Of a DNA stretch of 9,315 nt, positions 1 to 5,400 are shown piece after piece. The notes under the pieces were generated by a model. It was given only the letters and a program-made list of their open reading frames with translations, made no database searches and had not been told where the DNA came from. The first letter of the stretch is position 1, and each line of letters starts with the position of its first letter. Source of the stretch: a bacterium (lineage in GTDB: Bacteria > RBG-13-66-14); contig JAIOSI010000060.1 in assembly GCA_021107695.1 (NCBI GenBank), positions 1 to 9,315 of the forward strand, given 5' to 3'. The position numbers and the translations under genes were made by a program.

Positions 1-1
1 C

Positions 2-1078
2 AACAGCTACTTCGACCGCTTCAATGTTGACGAACAGTTCACCTGGACGATGTATCGGGGCAACCCGGCACACACTGGTGCCATTGGCGGGACCAGCAAG
101 ACTCCGGTGGGCAAGATTCGCTATAGCTACGCCGTTGGAGCCGGGGTGCAGACCGCCCCCACCGTTACCACCCGGCATATCTTCACCGCCGCTGCCGATG
201 GTCACGAGCTGCACTGCCTCCGGCTGGATTCTGGCGAACTGGTCTGGAAGCTGTCCTTTCACGGAAAAATTACCACTCCGGTTACCACCTCCTGGGATGG
301 TTTCGCCTACGTCGCCTGCGATGACCACTACCTCTACTCGGTGGGAATCGAGACCGGGCTGATTCGCTGGCGTTTCCGTACCGATGACATCATCCAGAAC
401 ACCCCTGCTGCCGATGGCGACCTGCTCTTCGTAACCACTCGAGACGGACTGCTGGTCTGTCTGAACGCGATGACCGGGCAGATGCTATGGGTCAGCCCCT
501 GGGAATCGGCATTCAGCGAGCCAGTTGGTAAGCAACGCAGCGTTTACTTTGGAACCTACGACGGTTGCCTGCTGGCACTTTACGTAGGCTCCGGCGACAC
601 CCGCTGGAAGACATCGTCGCTGGGCAAGACCACCAGCTGCCCGACCCTCGACGGAAAGCGGGTCTTCTATTCGCTGCCGGAGAGCAGCAAGAAGCGTGGT
701 AAGCTCTACTGTCTCGATGTACAGAGCGGTGAGCAGCTTTGGGTTTACGACACTATCGACACCCTCCATTGCGCCGGGGTTGTGGATAACAATCGTATTT
801 TCACCGTCGCCCAGAACTACCTGGAGGTACTCGACGTAGAGGATGCCCAGCGGCTCTGGAACGTTGGGGTTGAGCATACGCTGCATACCTGCCCCACGGT
901 TATCGCCGAATCGGTTATCGTCGGGGATAGTGAGAACAAGCTCCACGCCTTCGAGGTTTCGAGGGGCAAAGAGCAGTGGAAGCTCCAGCTCGCTGCTCCC
1001 TTCGTCGGTTCGCCAGCCTATGCCGATGGACTGCTGATTCTCGTTACCGAGGACGGCAAGCTCCACGCCATCGAGTAA
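2..1078 (+). CDS. PQQ-like beta-propeller repeat protein (5' end outside window)
   Basis: The reading frame is open from the first bases, so the 5' end lies upstream. The ATG at 50 is probably internal, because the 16 codons before it are in frame and end in FTWT, giving a W-x-MYRGNPAHTG segment. That segment typically opens a PQQ-like (PF13360-type) propeller domain. Counting from the Met at 50, seven blades carry a 'G-x-L-x-C/A-x-(D/E)-x-x-(S/T)-G-x-x-x-W' pattern, with Trp at residues 66, 107, 147, 186, 231, 270 and 310 (spacing 39-45). The protein ends in a partial eighth strand, GKLHAIE. Such propellers act as scaffolds (BamB-like) or enzyme domains. Canonical dehydrogenase active-site residues are not evident, so the function is unknown. 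An N-terminal signal or other domain may lie upstream. A hairpin terminator follows. The fold assignment is confident; the role is not. Confidence 0.88.
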   Translation, partial: NSYFDRFNVDEQFTWTMYRGNPAHTGAIGGTSKTPVGKIRYSYAVGAGVQTAPTVTTRHIFTAAADGHELHCLRLDSGELVWKLSFHGKITTPVTTSWDGFAYVACDDHYLYSVGIETGLIRWRFRTDDIIQNTPAADGDLLFVTTRDGLLVCLNAMTGQMLWVSPWESAFSEPVGKQRSVYFGTYDGCLLALYVGSGDTRWKTSSLGKTTSCPTLDGKRVFYSLPESSKKRGKLYCLDVQSGEQLWVYDTIDTLHCAGVVDNNRIFTVAQNYLEVLDVEDAQRLWNVGVEHTLHTCPTVIAESVIVGDSENKLHAFEVSRGKEQWKLQLAAPFVGSPAYADGLLILVTEDGKLHAIE

Positions 1079-1131
1079 AGGCTTGGCGGCTAACAACCGT
1101 ATTGCCGTTTGGACGGGTTAGGGTTAGTATT

Positions 1132-1171
1132 GCGGGTCGGGAGATAATCCCGGCTCGCTTTCTTTGTCTTT
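1132..1171 (+). terminator. Rho-independent terminator after the beta-propeller gene
   Basis: An 11-bp stem pairs 1132-1142 with 1148-1158 around the 5-base loop GATAA, followed by the T-rich tract TTTCTTTGTCTTT. Two pairs (1135 with 1155, 1137 with 1153) are G-U wobbles that pair only in + strand RNA, which supports transcription in the + direction. It separates the propeller gene from the downstream PLP enzyme. Confidence 0.7.
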
Positions 1172-1214
1172 AGTTTAGCCCCCCATCCAGCCGCTCACCG
1201 ACAAGGGAGACTCC

Positions 1215-2354
1215 GTGAGTCCTGTCCATCGTGAACTACTGGTCGAGCGCGACCGCTTTGAGGTTACCAAAAACTACACCTACCTCAACCACGCCAGCCG
1301 AGGGCCGCTCTCGCCTCCGGCGCGGGAGATTATCACGACCATCGCTGACGAGATGCTAACCGTTCATCCCAGTCAGATTAAGGGGATGCGCGACGGCTTT
1401 GCCGAGGCAAGGCAGGCGATGGCGGACCTGGTCAACGCCCCGGTAACCTCCATCGGGCTGGTTCCCAACACCTCCAGCGGAATCGCCATGGCGGCGGGTT
1501 CACTACCGCTTAAACGTGGCGACAACATCATCTGCGCTCAGGGCGAATTCCCCGCGAACATCTATCCCTGGCTGAACCTGACCTTTCGGGGGATAGAGGT
1601 GCGGCTGCTGGATCGCAATCCCGCCGGAATCAGCGTTGACCAGATTCGCGAGGCGATGGACGAGCGGACTAAGGTCGTTGCCCTTTCATGGATTGGCTTC
1701 GCTGACGGGGCGAGGATCGACACCGCTGCCATTGGTGAACTCTGCGCTGAGAAGAAGGTCTTTTTCGTCCTCGATGCCGTTCAGGGTGTCGGGGCGATGC
1801 GGGTTGACCTGGCGGGTATCGACGTGCTGGTCAGCGGCAGCGGCAAATGGAGCCTCAGCCCCCAGGGCGGCGGCTTTGCCTATCTCAGCCCGATGCTGCT
1901 GGAGAACCTTCACCCTGACCGTGTCGGTTGGCTCTCGATGACCCCGAATTGTGAGATGGACGACTTCAGCAATCTGGTGGATTATAAGTTCACTCTGGCG
2001 GAGGATGCCCGGCGGGTAGAGACGGGCAACAACTCGCTGCTGACCCAGTTCGCTCTGGGGGCAAGCTGCCGCTACCTTCGCGACCTGGGCAAACGGAAGG
2101 TTGAGGAGCGAATCATCGCCCTCTGTGATTATCTGGTAACCCACCTGCGTTCAAAGGGTTACAGTATCACCACACCGGTTGATTCACCGCAGCGGTCGGG
2201 CATCGTCGCCTTCCGGGTTGACGACCCCGCTGGCACGGTAAAGCGGCTCCTGAAGCGGAACATCATCCTCTCGGCACGAGAAGGTAACCTCCGGGTCGGG
2301 CTGCACTTCTACAACAACACCGAGGATATCGACCGCCTGCTTGAGGAGCTTTAG
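1215..2354 (+). CDS. Class-V aminotransferase-fold PLP enzyme (cysteine desulfurase / isopenicillin N epimerase-like)
   Basis: This 379-residue protein starts at a GTG preceded by AGGGAG. Fold type I, class V features appear in order: the N-terminal YLNHASRGPLSPPA (23-36); NTSSGIAMAA (85-94), which would hold the phosphate end of PLP; VLDAVQGVGA (185-194) with Asp187 for the pyridine nitrogen and Gln190; SGSGKW with Lys211 as the likely Schiff-base lysine; and the closing segment LRVGLHFYNNTEDIDRLLEEL (359-379). SufS/IscS-type desulfurases have a catalytic cysteine in a loop shortly before the C-terminus. Here the equivalent stretch (about 350-362) has none, and the usual His before the PLP Lys is Gly210. 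A classical cysteine desulfurase is therefore doubtful; a lyase, epimerase or aminotransferase on another amino acid is as likely. It is a single-gene unit with terminators on both sides. Family is confident, substrate unknown. Confidence 0.88.
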   Translation: MSPVHRELLVERDRFEVTKNYTYLNHASRGPLSPPAREIITTIADEMLTVHPSQIKGMRDGFAEARQAMADLVNAPVTSIGLVPNTSSGIAMAAGSLPLKRGDNIICAQGEFPANIYPWLNLTFRGIEVRLLDRNPAGISVDQIREAMDERTKVVALSWIGFADGARIDTAAIGELCAEKKVFFVLDAVQGVGAMRVDLAGIDVLVSGSGKWSLSPQGGGFAYLSPMLLENLHPDRVGWLSMTPNCEMDDFSNLVDYKFTLAEDARRVETGNNSLLTQFALGASCRYLRDLGKRKVEERIIALCDYLVTHLRSKGYSITTPVDSPQRSGIVAFRVDDPAGTVKRLLKRNIILSAREGNLRVGLHFYNNTEDIDRLLEEL

Positions 2355-2377
2355 CTGTAAAGTCGAGTTTAATCGCC

Positions 2378-2417
2378 AAATCGTGCTACGATTCTTTGGA
2401 TTCGTAGCACGATTTTT
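2378..2417 (+). terminator. Rho-independent terminator, 14-bp perfect stem
   Basis: A perfect inverted repeat pairs AAATCGTGCTACGA (2378-2391) with its complement at 2402-2415 around a 10-base loop, and runs into TTTTT ending at 2417. It ends the PLP-enzyme transcript and insulates the ArsR promoter that starts 24 bases later. The A-tract on the left arm means it could also work for transcription coming from the other side. Confidence 0.85.
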
Positions 2418-2440
2418 ATCTTGATGGCGGACAAAACCCC

Positions 2441-2470
2441 TTGACATCCATGACTGCTCGGTAATATGAT
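2441..2470 (+). promoter_or_regulatory. Sigma-70-like promoter of the arsR-type operon
   Basis: A perfect -35 hexamer TTGACA (2441-2446) is followed after 18 bases by TATGAT (2465-2470), 5 of 6 matches to the -10 consensus. The predicted transcription start is near 2477, about 33 bases before the repressor start codon. It sits directly after the upstream terminator, where a promoter for the repressor-permease unit is expected. An alternative -10, TAATAT at 2462-2467, would give a short 15-base spacer. Confidence 0.7.
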
Positions 2471-2475
2471 TGGCG

Positions 2476-2498
2476 AGTCATTTGATTAATTACTGACT
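2476..2498 (+). promoter_or_regulatory. Probable ArsR-family operator (AGTCA-N13-TGACT)
   Basis: AGTCA (2476-2480) and TGACT (2494-2498) form an inverted repeat around the AT-rich centre TTTGATTAATTAC. A further TGACT at 2451-2455, inside the promoter spacer, makes a second inverted pairing with the AGTCA at 2476. The site covers the expected transcription start. Winged-helix ArsR/SmtB dimers typically bind such AT-rich dyads in their own promoters. The assignment rests on position and symmetry only. Confidence 0.5.
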
Positions 2499-2509
2499 GA
2501 TGAGGAAAA

Positions 2510-2845
2510 ATGACTGAGACTGAAAAGAAAAATAAACTCGCTGAAGCGCAAACGATCCTCGCCGCCCTTGCCGTGGAGACCCGGTTGCGGTTGCTGGTTC
2601 GTCTGATACCCCGAGAGCTTTGCGTCTGCGAGCTGTGGCCCGGCATCGGCGAGCAGTCGAACATCAGCCGCCATCTGGCTCGGCTGCGCGAGCTGGGCAT
2701 CGTCAGTATGCGCAAGGTTGGCAAGCGGCACCTCTACCGCCTCGCCGATGAACGGGTGGTGCGGATTCTCCGCCGTTTTGATCTCGATGGCTCCGAGGCG
2801 TTGCCCGCGGTTAACGGCTGCCAAAACTGTGATAGCTGCGATTAG
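2510..2845 (+). CDS. ArsR/SmtB-family winged-helix metalloregulator
   Basis: This 111-residue protein is of typical family length. It starts at an ATG 4 bases downstream of a GAGG ribosome site. The helix-turn-helix lies at about residues 48-65 (SNISRHLARLRELGIV follows the common S-x-x-S-x-H-L-x-x-L-x-x-x-G-x-V pattern). Its N-terminal side carries ELCVCEL (36-42), matching the ELCVC metal-binding box of ArsR/CadC-type sensors with Cys38 and Cys40. The wing KRHLYRLAD follows (72-80). The C-terminus ends in C-x-x-C-x-x-C (Cys104, 107, 110), a second possible thiolate site. Known relatives repress their own operon until As(III), Sb(III) or a soft divalent metal binds the cysteines. It sits first in the unit, behind its own promoter and operator-like dyad and ahead of a permease. 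The ligand cannot be told from sequence; arsenicals are the leading guess. Confidence 0.93.
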   Translation: MTETEKKNKLAEAQTILAALAVETRLRLLVRLIPRELCVCELWPGIGEQSNISRHLARLRELGIVSMRKVGKRHLYRLADERVVRILRRFDLDGSEALPAVNGCQNCDSCD

Positions 2846-2854
2846 ATGAGCAAA

Positions 2855-2878
2855 GGACACGGCACGCCGTGTCCCTAC
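2855..2878 (-). repeat. REP-like palindrome, GGACACGG type, copy 1
   Basis: GGACACGG (2855-2862) and CCGTGTCC (2867-2874) form a perfect 8-bp stem around CACG. The next four bases, CTAC (2875-2878), read GTAG on the - strand, so on that strand the element is GTAG followed by a palindrome, the layout of REP elements. It lies in the 75-base gap between repressor and permease. It has no T tract, so it is a poor terminator and should allow read-through. A second copy is at 5337-5358. Confidence 0.7.
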
Positions 2879-2920
2879 GAACACGCAATCAATACCAATA
2901 GCCCTGTGGAGGCTTGACAA

Positions 2921-4108
2921 ATGAAGGATCGGACGAAGTTCTTCCTGATGATTGGCGGATTCCTGGCGTTGTACTTTTTGCCGCTGGAGACCCCCCGTGC
3001 CGGAGCTGCCGCCGGTGAGGCTCTGGCGATGGCGGTGGACTACGCCCGCCATCACTTCCTCTTTGCCATGCTCCCCGCCTTCTTCATCGCCGGGGCGTTA
3101 GAGAGCTTTATCGCCCGTGGTGCGGTGATGCGCTATCTGGGCGCGGAGGCGAACAAGTTCCTCGCCTACGGCGTTGCCAGCGTCTCCGGTGCGGTACTGG
3201 CGGTCTGTTCTTGCACGGTGATGCCGATCTTCAGCGGAATCTACCGCCGGGGAGCCGGAATCGGACCAGCGACCACCTTCCTCTACTCCGGTCCGGCAAT
3301 CAGCGTGGCGGCGATTATTATCACCGCCGTGATTCTCGGTCCTGAGCTGGGAATTGCCCGTGCCGTGGGGGCGATCCTCTTCAGCATTGTCATCGGCTTG
3401 ACGATGTCCGGTCTTTTCAAAAAAGAAGACAAAGAACGCCTGGCAGGTGCCTTGACCACCGCTGATGCCGAGACGACCCAGCGGAGAAAACCCTGGCAGG
3501 ACGGCCTCTTCTTCTTTACGATGATTGCCTTCCTCGTTCTGCTGAACTGGAGCCGCCCCAATGGCGACGGCGATGGCATCGGTTACTGGCTCCACGACCA
3601 CCGCTTCTGGCTGGCGGGGGGAGCGTTGCTTCTGCTGGGGATCGAGCTGCTCCGCTGGTTCAAAAAAGACGACATGAAGGCGTGGGGCGGTTCCAGCTGG
3701 AACCTGATTAAACAGATTGTTCCGCTGCTGCTGATGGGCGTGCTGATCTCCGGCTTCCTCTTTGGCAGACCGGGACACGAAGGGCTGATTCCCCCGGAAT
3801 GGGTCAACGCCGCCGTCGGCGGAAACTCTCTGATAGCGAACCTGGTGGCATCGGTTCTCGGAGCCTTCATCTACTTTTGCACCCTGACCGAGGTTCCGAT
3901 TTTGCAGGCTCTGATCGGGGTTGGGATGGGACCAGGACCGGCTCTGGCTCTGCTGCTGGCAGGTCCGGCGGTTTCGCTGCCCAACCTGCTGATCATCCGT
4001 TCGGTACTGGGTACAAAGAAGACGGCGGTCTATCTGGCTCTGGTGATCATTCTCTCCACAGCGGCAGGGTACATCTTCGGGACAATCTTCCCGACACTGC
4101 CGATCTGA
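2921..4108 (+). CDS. ArsP/DUF318-type permease (UPF0718 family)
   Basis: This 395-residue integral membrane protein has an ATG start 8 bases after TGGAGG. About 10 hydrophobic segments are visible, for example near 7-22, 44-64, 83-103, 112-140, 143-166, 196-210, 228-245, 263-282, 300-322 and 366-390, with a polar loop at about 166-195. Two related halves are evident: CSCTVMPIF...GIGPATTFLYSGPAIS (96-128) and CTLTEVPI...GMGPGPALALLLAGPAVS (320-352). Both contain Cys, then P-I, then G-x-G-P, then G-P-A-x-S. Cys96, Cys98 and Cys320 sit in membrane segments and could bind soft metals. Characterised ArsP proteins export trivalent organoarsenicals, while other family members are linked to copper, zinc or unknown cargo. 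The ArsR-type gene just upstream supports inducible efflux. The last codons are duplicated at 4300-4335. Family is confident, cargo inferred. Confidence 0.9.
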   Translation: MKDRTKFFLMIGGFLALYFLPLETPRAGAAAGEALAMAVDYARHHFLFAMLPAFFIAGALESFIARGAVMRYLGAEANKFLAYGVASVSGAVLAVCSCTVMPIFSGIYRRGAGIGPATTFLYSGPAISVAAIIITAVILGPELGIARAVGAILFSIVIGLTMSGLFKKEDKERLAGALTTADAETTQRRKPWQDGLFFFTMIAFLVLLNWSRPNGDGDGIGYWLHDHRFWLAGGALLLLGIELLRWFKKDDMKAWGGSSWNLIKQIVPLLLMGVLISGFLFGRPGHEGLIPPEWVNAAVGGNSLIANLVASVLGAFIYFCTLTEVPILQALIGVGMGPGPALALLLAGPAVSLPNLLIIRSVLGTKKTAVYLALVIILSTAAGYIFGTIFPTLPI

Positions 4109-4132
4109 TGATAGAGTTTCATGAGGTTTTTA

Positions 4133-4206
4133 AGACAAGGGGCTTCAGCCCCTTGCAAAATTAGAGTACGCGGTATTGTCAGGCAAGGGGTTAAAACCCC
4201 TTGTCT
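4133..4206. repeat. Inverted doublet of CAAGGGG palindromes (REPIN/BIME-like)
   Basis: A 24-base unit beginning AGACAAGGGG and ending CCCCTTGC occurs at 4133-4156 on the + strand and again at 4206-4183 on the - strand, with 3 differences by eye. Each unit is itself a hairpin: 4136-4143 pairs with 4148-4155, and 4184-4191 pairs with 4196-4203. A 26-base spacer separates the two. Two inverted REP-type hairpins around a short spacer is the structure of REPINs/BIMEs, which RAYT (TnpA-REP) transposases mobilise in trans. No transposase is in this window. Confidence 0.65.
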
Positions 4207-4259
4207 CAACCCCGCGCCTGGAGAACGATCAGCGGGAGCGGGACAGGCTCAAGGTTTTT

Positions 4260-4300
4260 CCGGGCGCAGCCCGGTACTGTGATGCAACGCACTGCGTTGC
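4260..4300. repeat. Two adjacent short palindromes
   Basis: CCGGGC-GCA-GCCCGG (4260-4274) is followed 9 bases later by GCAACGCA-C-TGCGTTGC (4284-4300). Both are perfect inverted repeats. The second ends exactly where the duplicated permease 3' end begins, suggesting that the junction formed at or by this element. Confidence 0.55.
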
Positions 4301-4335
4301 TCTTCGGGACAATCTTCCCGACTCTGCCAATCTGA
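4300..4335 (+). pseudogene. Remnant: 3' end of a second permease gene
   Basis: Twelve codons here encode LFGTIFPTLPI followed by TGA. The permease at 2921-4108 ends in IFGTIFPTLPI followed by TGA. Over 38 bases (4074-4111 against 4301-4338) the two copies differ at only two positions. Both are silent third-base changes: ACA/ACT for Thr and CCG/CCA for Pro. Identity stops abruptly on the left at the palindrome ending at 4300 and fades on the right a few bases after the stop. The synonymous pattern suggests this piece came from a once functional paralogue or allele whose body was lost, rather than from a neutral copy of the present gene. No start, ribosome site or upstream coding sequence remains. 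Confidence 0.6.
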
Positions 4336-4360
4336 TGAGGTTCCATTTGTGAGGACAATC

Positions 4361-4396
4361 CCCTCTCCCCTCTGGGGCGAGGGTTAGGGTGAGGGG
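4361..4396 (+). repeat. G-rich repeat with hairpin and G-quadruplex potential
   Basis: CCCTCTCCCC (4361-4370) can pair with GGGGCGAGGG (4374-4383) around TCT, 9 of 10 positions. The right half also forms four G runs, GGGG (4374), GGG (4381), GGG (4387) and GGGG (4393), separated by exactly three bases each (CGA, TTA, TGA). This is a textbook G-quadruplex pattern on the + strand. Hairpin and quadruplex would be mutually exclusive. Similar CCCTC/GAGGG repeats are scattered in intergenic DNA of many bacteria. Confidence 0.6.
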
Positions 4397-4525
4397 CAGA
4401 ACGGCATTTGCGCAAAACAGAGCGAAGACAAGCGGGTGAGAACCCGTGCTTGCGTCTTTTCCAATGGGCTGTTACCCTCTGTGTCCGTATGTTCGTTCTC
4501 TACGGCTCACTCTCCAGGGAGTACA

Positions 4526-5317
4526 ATGAAGAAGCTCGCCATCGTTCTGTTATTGCTTATGTCGCTGCTGTTGCTCGGTTGTGATGAGGAACAGGAAGCC
4601 ACCGACCCGGAAGCCGCTACCGATGAAGTTGCTTCGGGATGTCCGGTCGGCGAAGAAATGCCTGAGGCGGCCGATACCGCTGATTTCTTTAGTGGTGAGA
4701 TGAAGGAATATCAGGTACTGGGAGCGAACATTGACGGTTCAAGCTATAGTGGTGATGCTGTTATCATCGAGTCTGAGGTCGAGGGCATCTACCAACTAAC
4801 CGTACTTAGCGGGGAAAACTCTTATCTGGGCTTTGGGATGGCTTACGGCGATGATCTGATGGTTATCGGTGCCGAGGGACCAGTGCTGGAGGTTTTCCGC
4901 AAGACGAAGGATGGTTATAACGGTATCTGGTATAGCGGCGATGAGCTGGGCGCAGAGGTTCTGTCCGCCGAGGCTGGCGAAGCTTCGCTGCCCGCTACCG
5001 AAGATGTCCTGACCGTTCAGCCCTGGCCCCGACCGATTGACTTTGAGGTGCGGGGAACCAATCCCGACGGCACCGAGTACACTGCTGTTCTGCAGACTCA
5101 TCCCCTGGGAGCCGGAGCGGCTGCCCGCTGGACCTTTGACGAAGACGGTAGTGAGGTTAGCGGCGGCGCGTTGATGATTGATGACGATACCTTTTTCGTA
5201 GTCTTCGAGCTGGGTGTCGGTATCTACGAGCTGATGGAAGAAGACATCTGGCGGGGTGAATGGTTCTCGCCGGGTAATGAAAGCCTGGGCGAGGAGTGGA
5301 TTACTCCGCTAAACTAG
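4526..5317 (+). CDS. Putative lipoprotein with two related domains, function unknown
   Basis: This 263-residue protein starts at the ATG at 4526, 5 bases after AGGGA. An in-frame GTG at 4436 would put 30 unlikely residues before the signal peptide. The N-terminus MKKLAIVLLLLMSLLLLGC is a type II signal peptide with lipobox L-L-G-Cys19. The +2 residue is Asp20, which in enterobacteria would favour inner-membrane retention. An acidic linker (20-60, with Cys39) follows. Residues about 60-147 and 171-260 look like copies of one domain. YQVLGANIDGSSY (62-74) matches FEVRGTNPDGTEY (173-185), and GYNGIWYSGDELG (130-142) matches an I-W-R-G-E-W-F-S-P-G segment near the end. Its composition is acidic and beta-rich. 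I do not recognise the family. It lies between the permease and the thioredoxin-like pair, which suggests but does not prove a shared role. No metal-binding cluster is visible. Confidence 0.82.
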   Translation: MKKLAIVLLLLMSLLLLGCDEEQEATDPEAATDEVASGCPVGEEMPEAADTADFFSGEMKEYQVLGANIDGSSYSGDAVIIESEVEGIYQLTVLSGENSYLGFGMAYGDDLMVIGAEGPVLEVFRKTKDGYNGIWYSGDELGAEVLSAEAGEASLPATEDVLTVQPWPRPIDFEVRGTNPDGTEYTAVLQTHPLGAGAAARWTFDEDGSEVSGGALMIDDDTFFVVFELGVGIYELMEEDIWRGEWFSPGNESLGEEWITPLN

Positions 5318-5336
5318 CAGCTATCGATTTAACAAA

Positions 5337-5358
5337 GGGACACGGTACGCCGTGTCCC
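5337..5358. repeat. REP-like palindrome, GGGACACGG type, copy 2
   Basis: GGGACACGG (5337-5345) and CCGTGTCCC (5350-5358) form a perfect 9-bp stem around TACG. It is the same palindrome as at 2855-2874, with one loop base changed and one extra G-C pair, but without the adjacent CTAC. It lies between the lipoprotein stop and the first thioredoxin-like gene and has no T tract. Confidence 0.7.
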
Positions 5359-5367
5359 GCAAACTTT

Positions 5368-5390
5368 GTAGCAGTCTCGCTACGAGACTG
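5368..5390 (+). repeat. GTAG-flanked palindrome abutting a ribosome site
   Basis: GTAG (5368-5371) directly precedes CAGTCTCG-CTA-CGAGACTG (5372-5390), a perfect 8-bp stem with a 3-base loop. This is the REP-element layout, with a stem unrelated to the GGACACGG family. The stem ends right against AGGAGA (5391-5396), the ribosome site of the gene starting at 5401, so the hairpin could affect its translation or protect its mRNA end. Confidence 0.55.
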
Positions 5391-5400
5391 AGGAGAAGCT

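Larger units (their letters stand above)
4109..4525. other. 417-base gene-free gap rich in palindromic repeats
   Basis: No credible gene is seen between the permease stop and the lipoprotein start. The gap contains an inverted doublet (4133-4206), two short palindromes (4260-4300), a copy of the permease 3' end (4300-4335) and a G-rich repeat (4361-4396). The stretch 4397-4515 shows no recognisable element beyond the lipoprotein ribosome site. No hairpin with a T tract is seen, so transcription from the ArsR promoter may read through or stop here by a Rho-dependent route. No clear promoter was found for the lipoprotein. Confidence 0.7.

Noticed and set aside
50..1078. ATG at 50 as the true start of the beta-propeller gene
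   Set aside because: The frame is open upstream to the window edge, the preceding in-frame residues continue the expected W-x-MYRGNP segment, and no ribosome site precedes the ATG.
485..1096. Long - strand open frames opposite genes (485-1096, 3098-3778, 5490-6284, 6046-6837, 7723-8625)
   Set aside because: Each lies antisense to a gene of clear family, shows no recognisable domain and has a composition expected from GC-rich codon shadowing.
1115..1141. GGGTTAGGGTTAG resembling telomere repeats or a G-quadruplex
   Set aside because: Only two short repeats occur, and the next G run is 10 bases away, outside the usual loop limit. The later G runs belong to the terminator stem.
2914..2919. TTGACA just before the permease start
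   Set aside because: A -35 here would place the -10 and transcription start inside the coding region, so it is a chance match.
4206..4415. A 69-codon - strand open frame in the repeat-rich gap
   Set aside because: Its sequence is made of the palindromes and the permease remnant read backwards, with Pro/Arg-rich low-complexity translation.
4436..4525. GTG at 4436 as the start of the lipoprotein
   Set aside because: It would bury the signal peptide 30 residues inside the protein, while the ATG at 4526 has a well-spaced AGGGA and begins a normal lipoprotein signal.
4109..4525. CRISPR array or riboswitch in the repeat-rich gap
   Set aside because: The repeats are few, palindromic, of different sequences and not regularly spaced, and no conserved riboswitch core was recognised.
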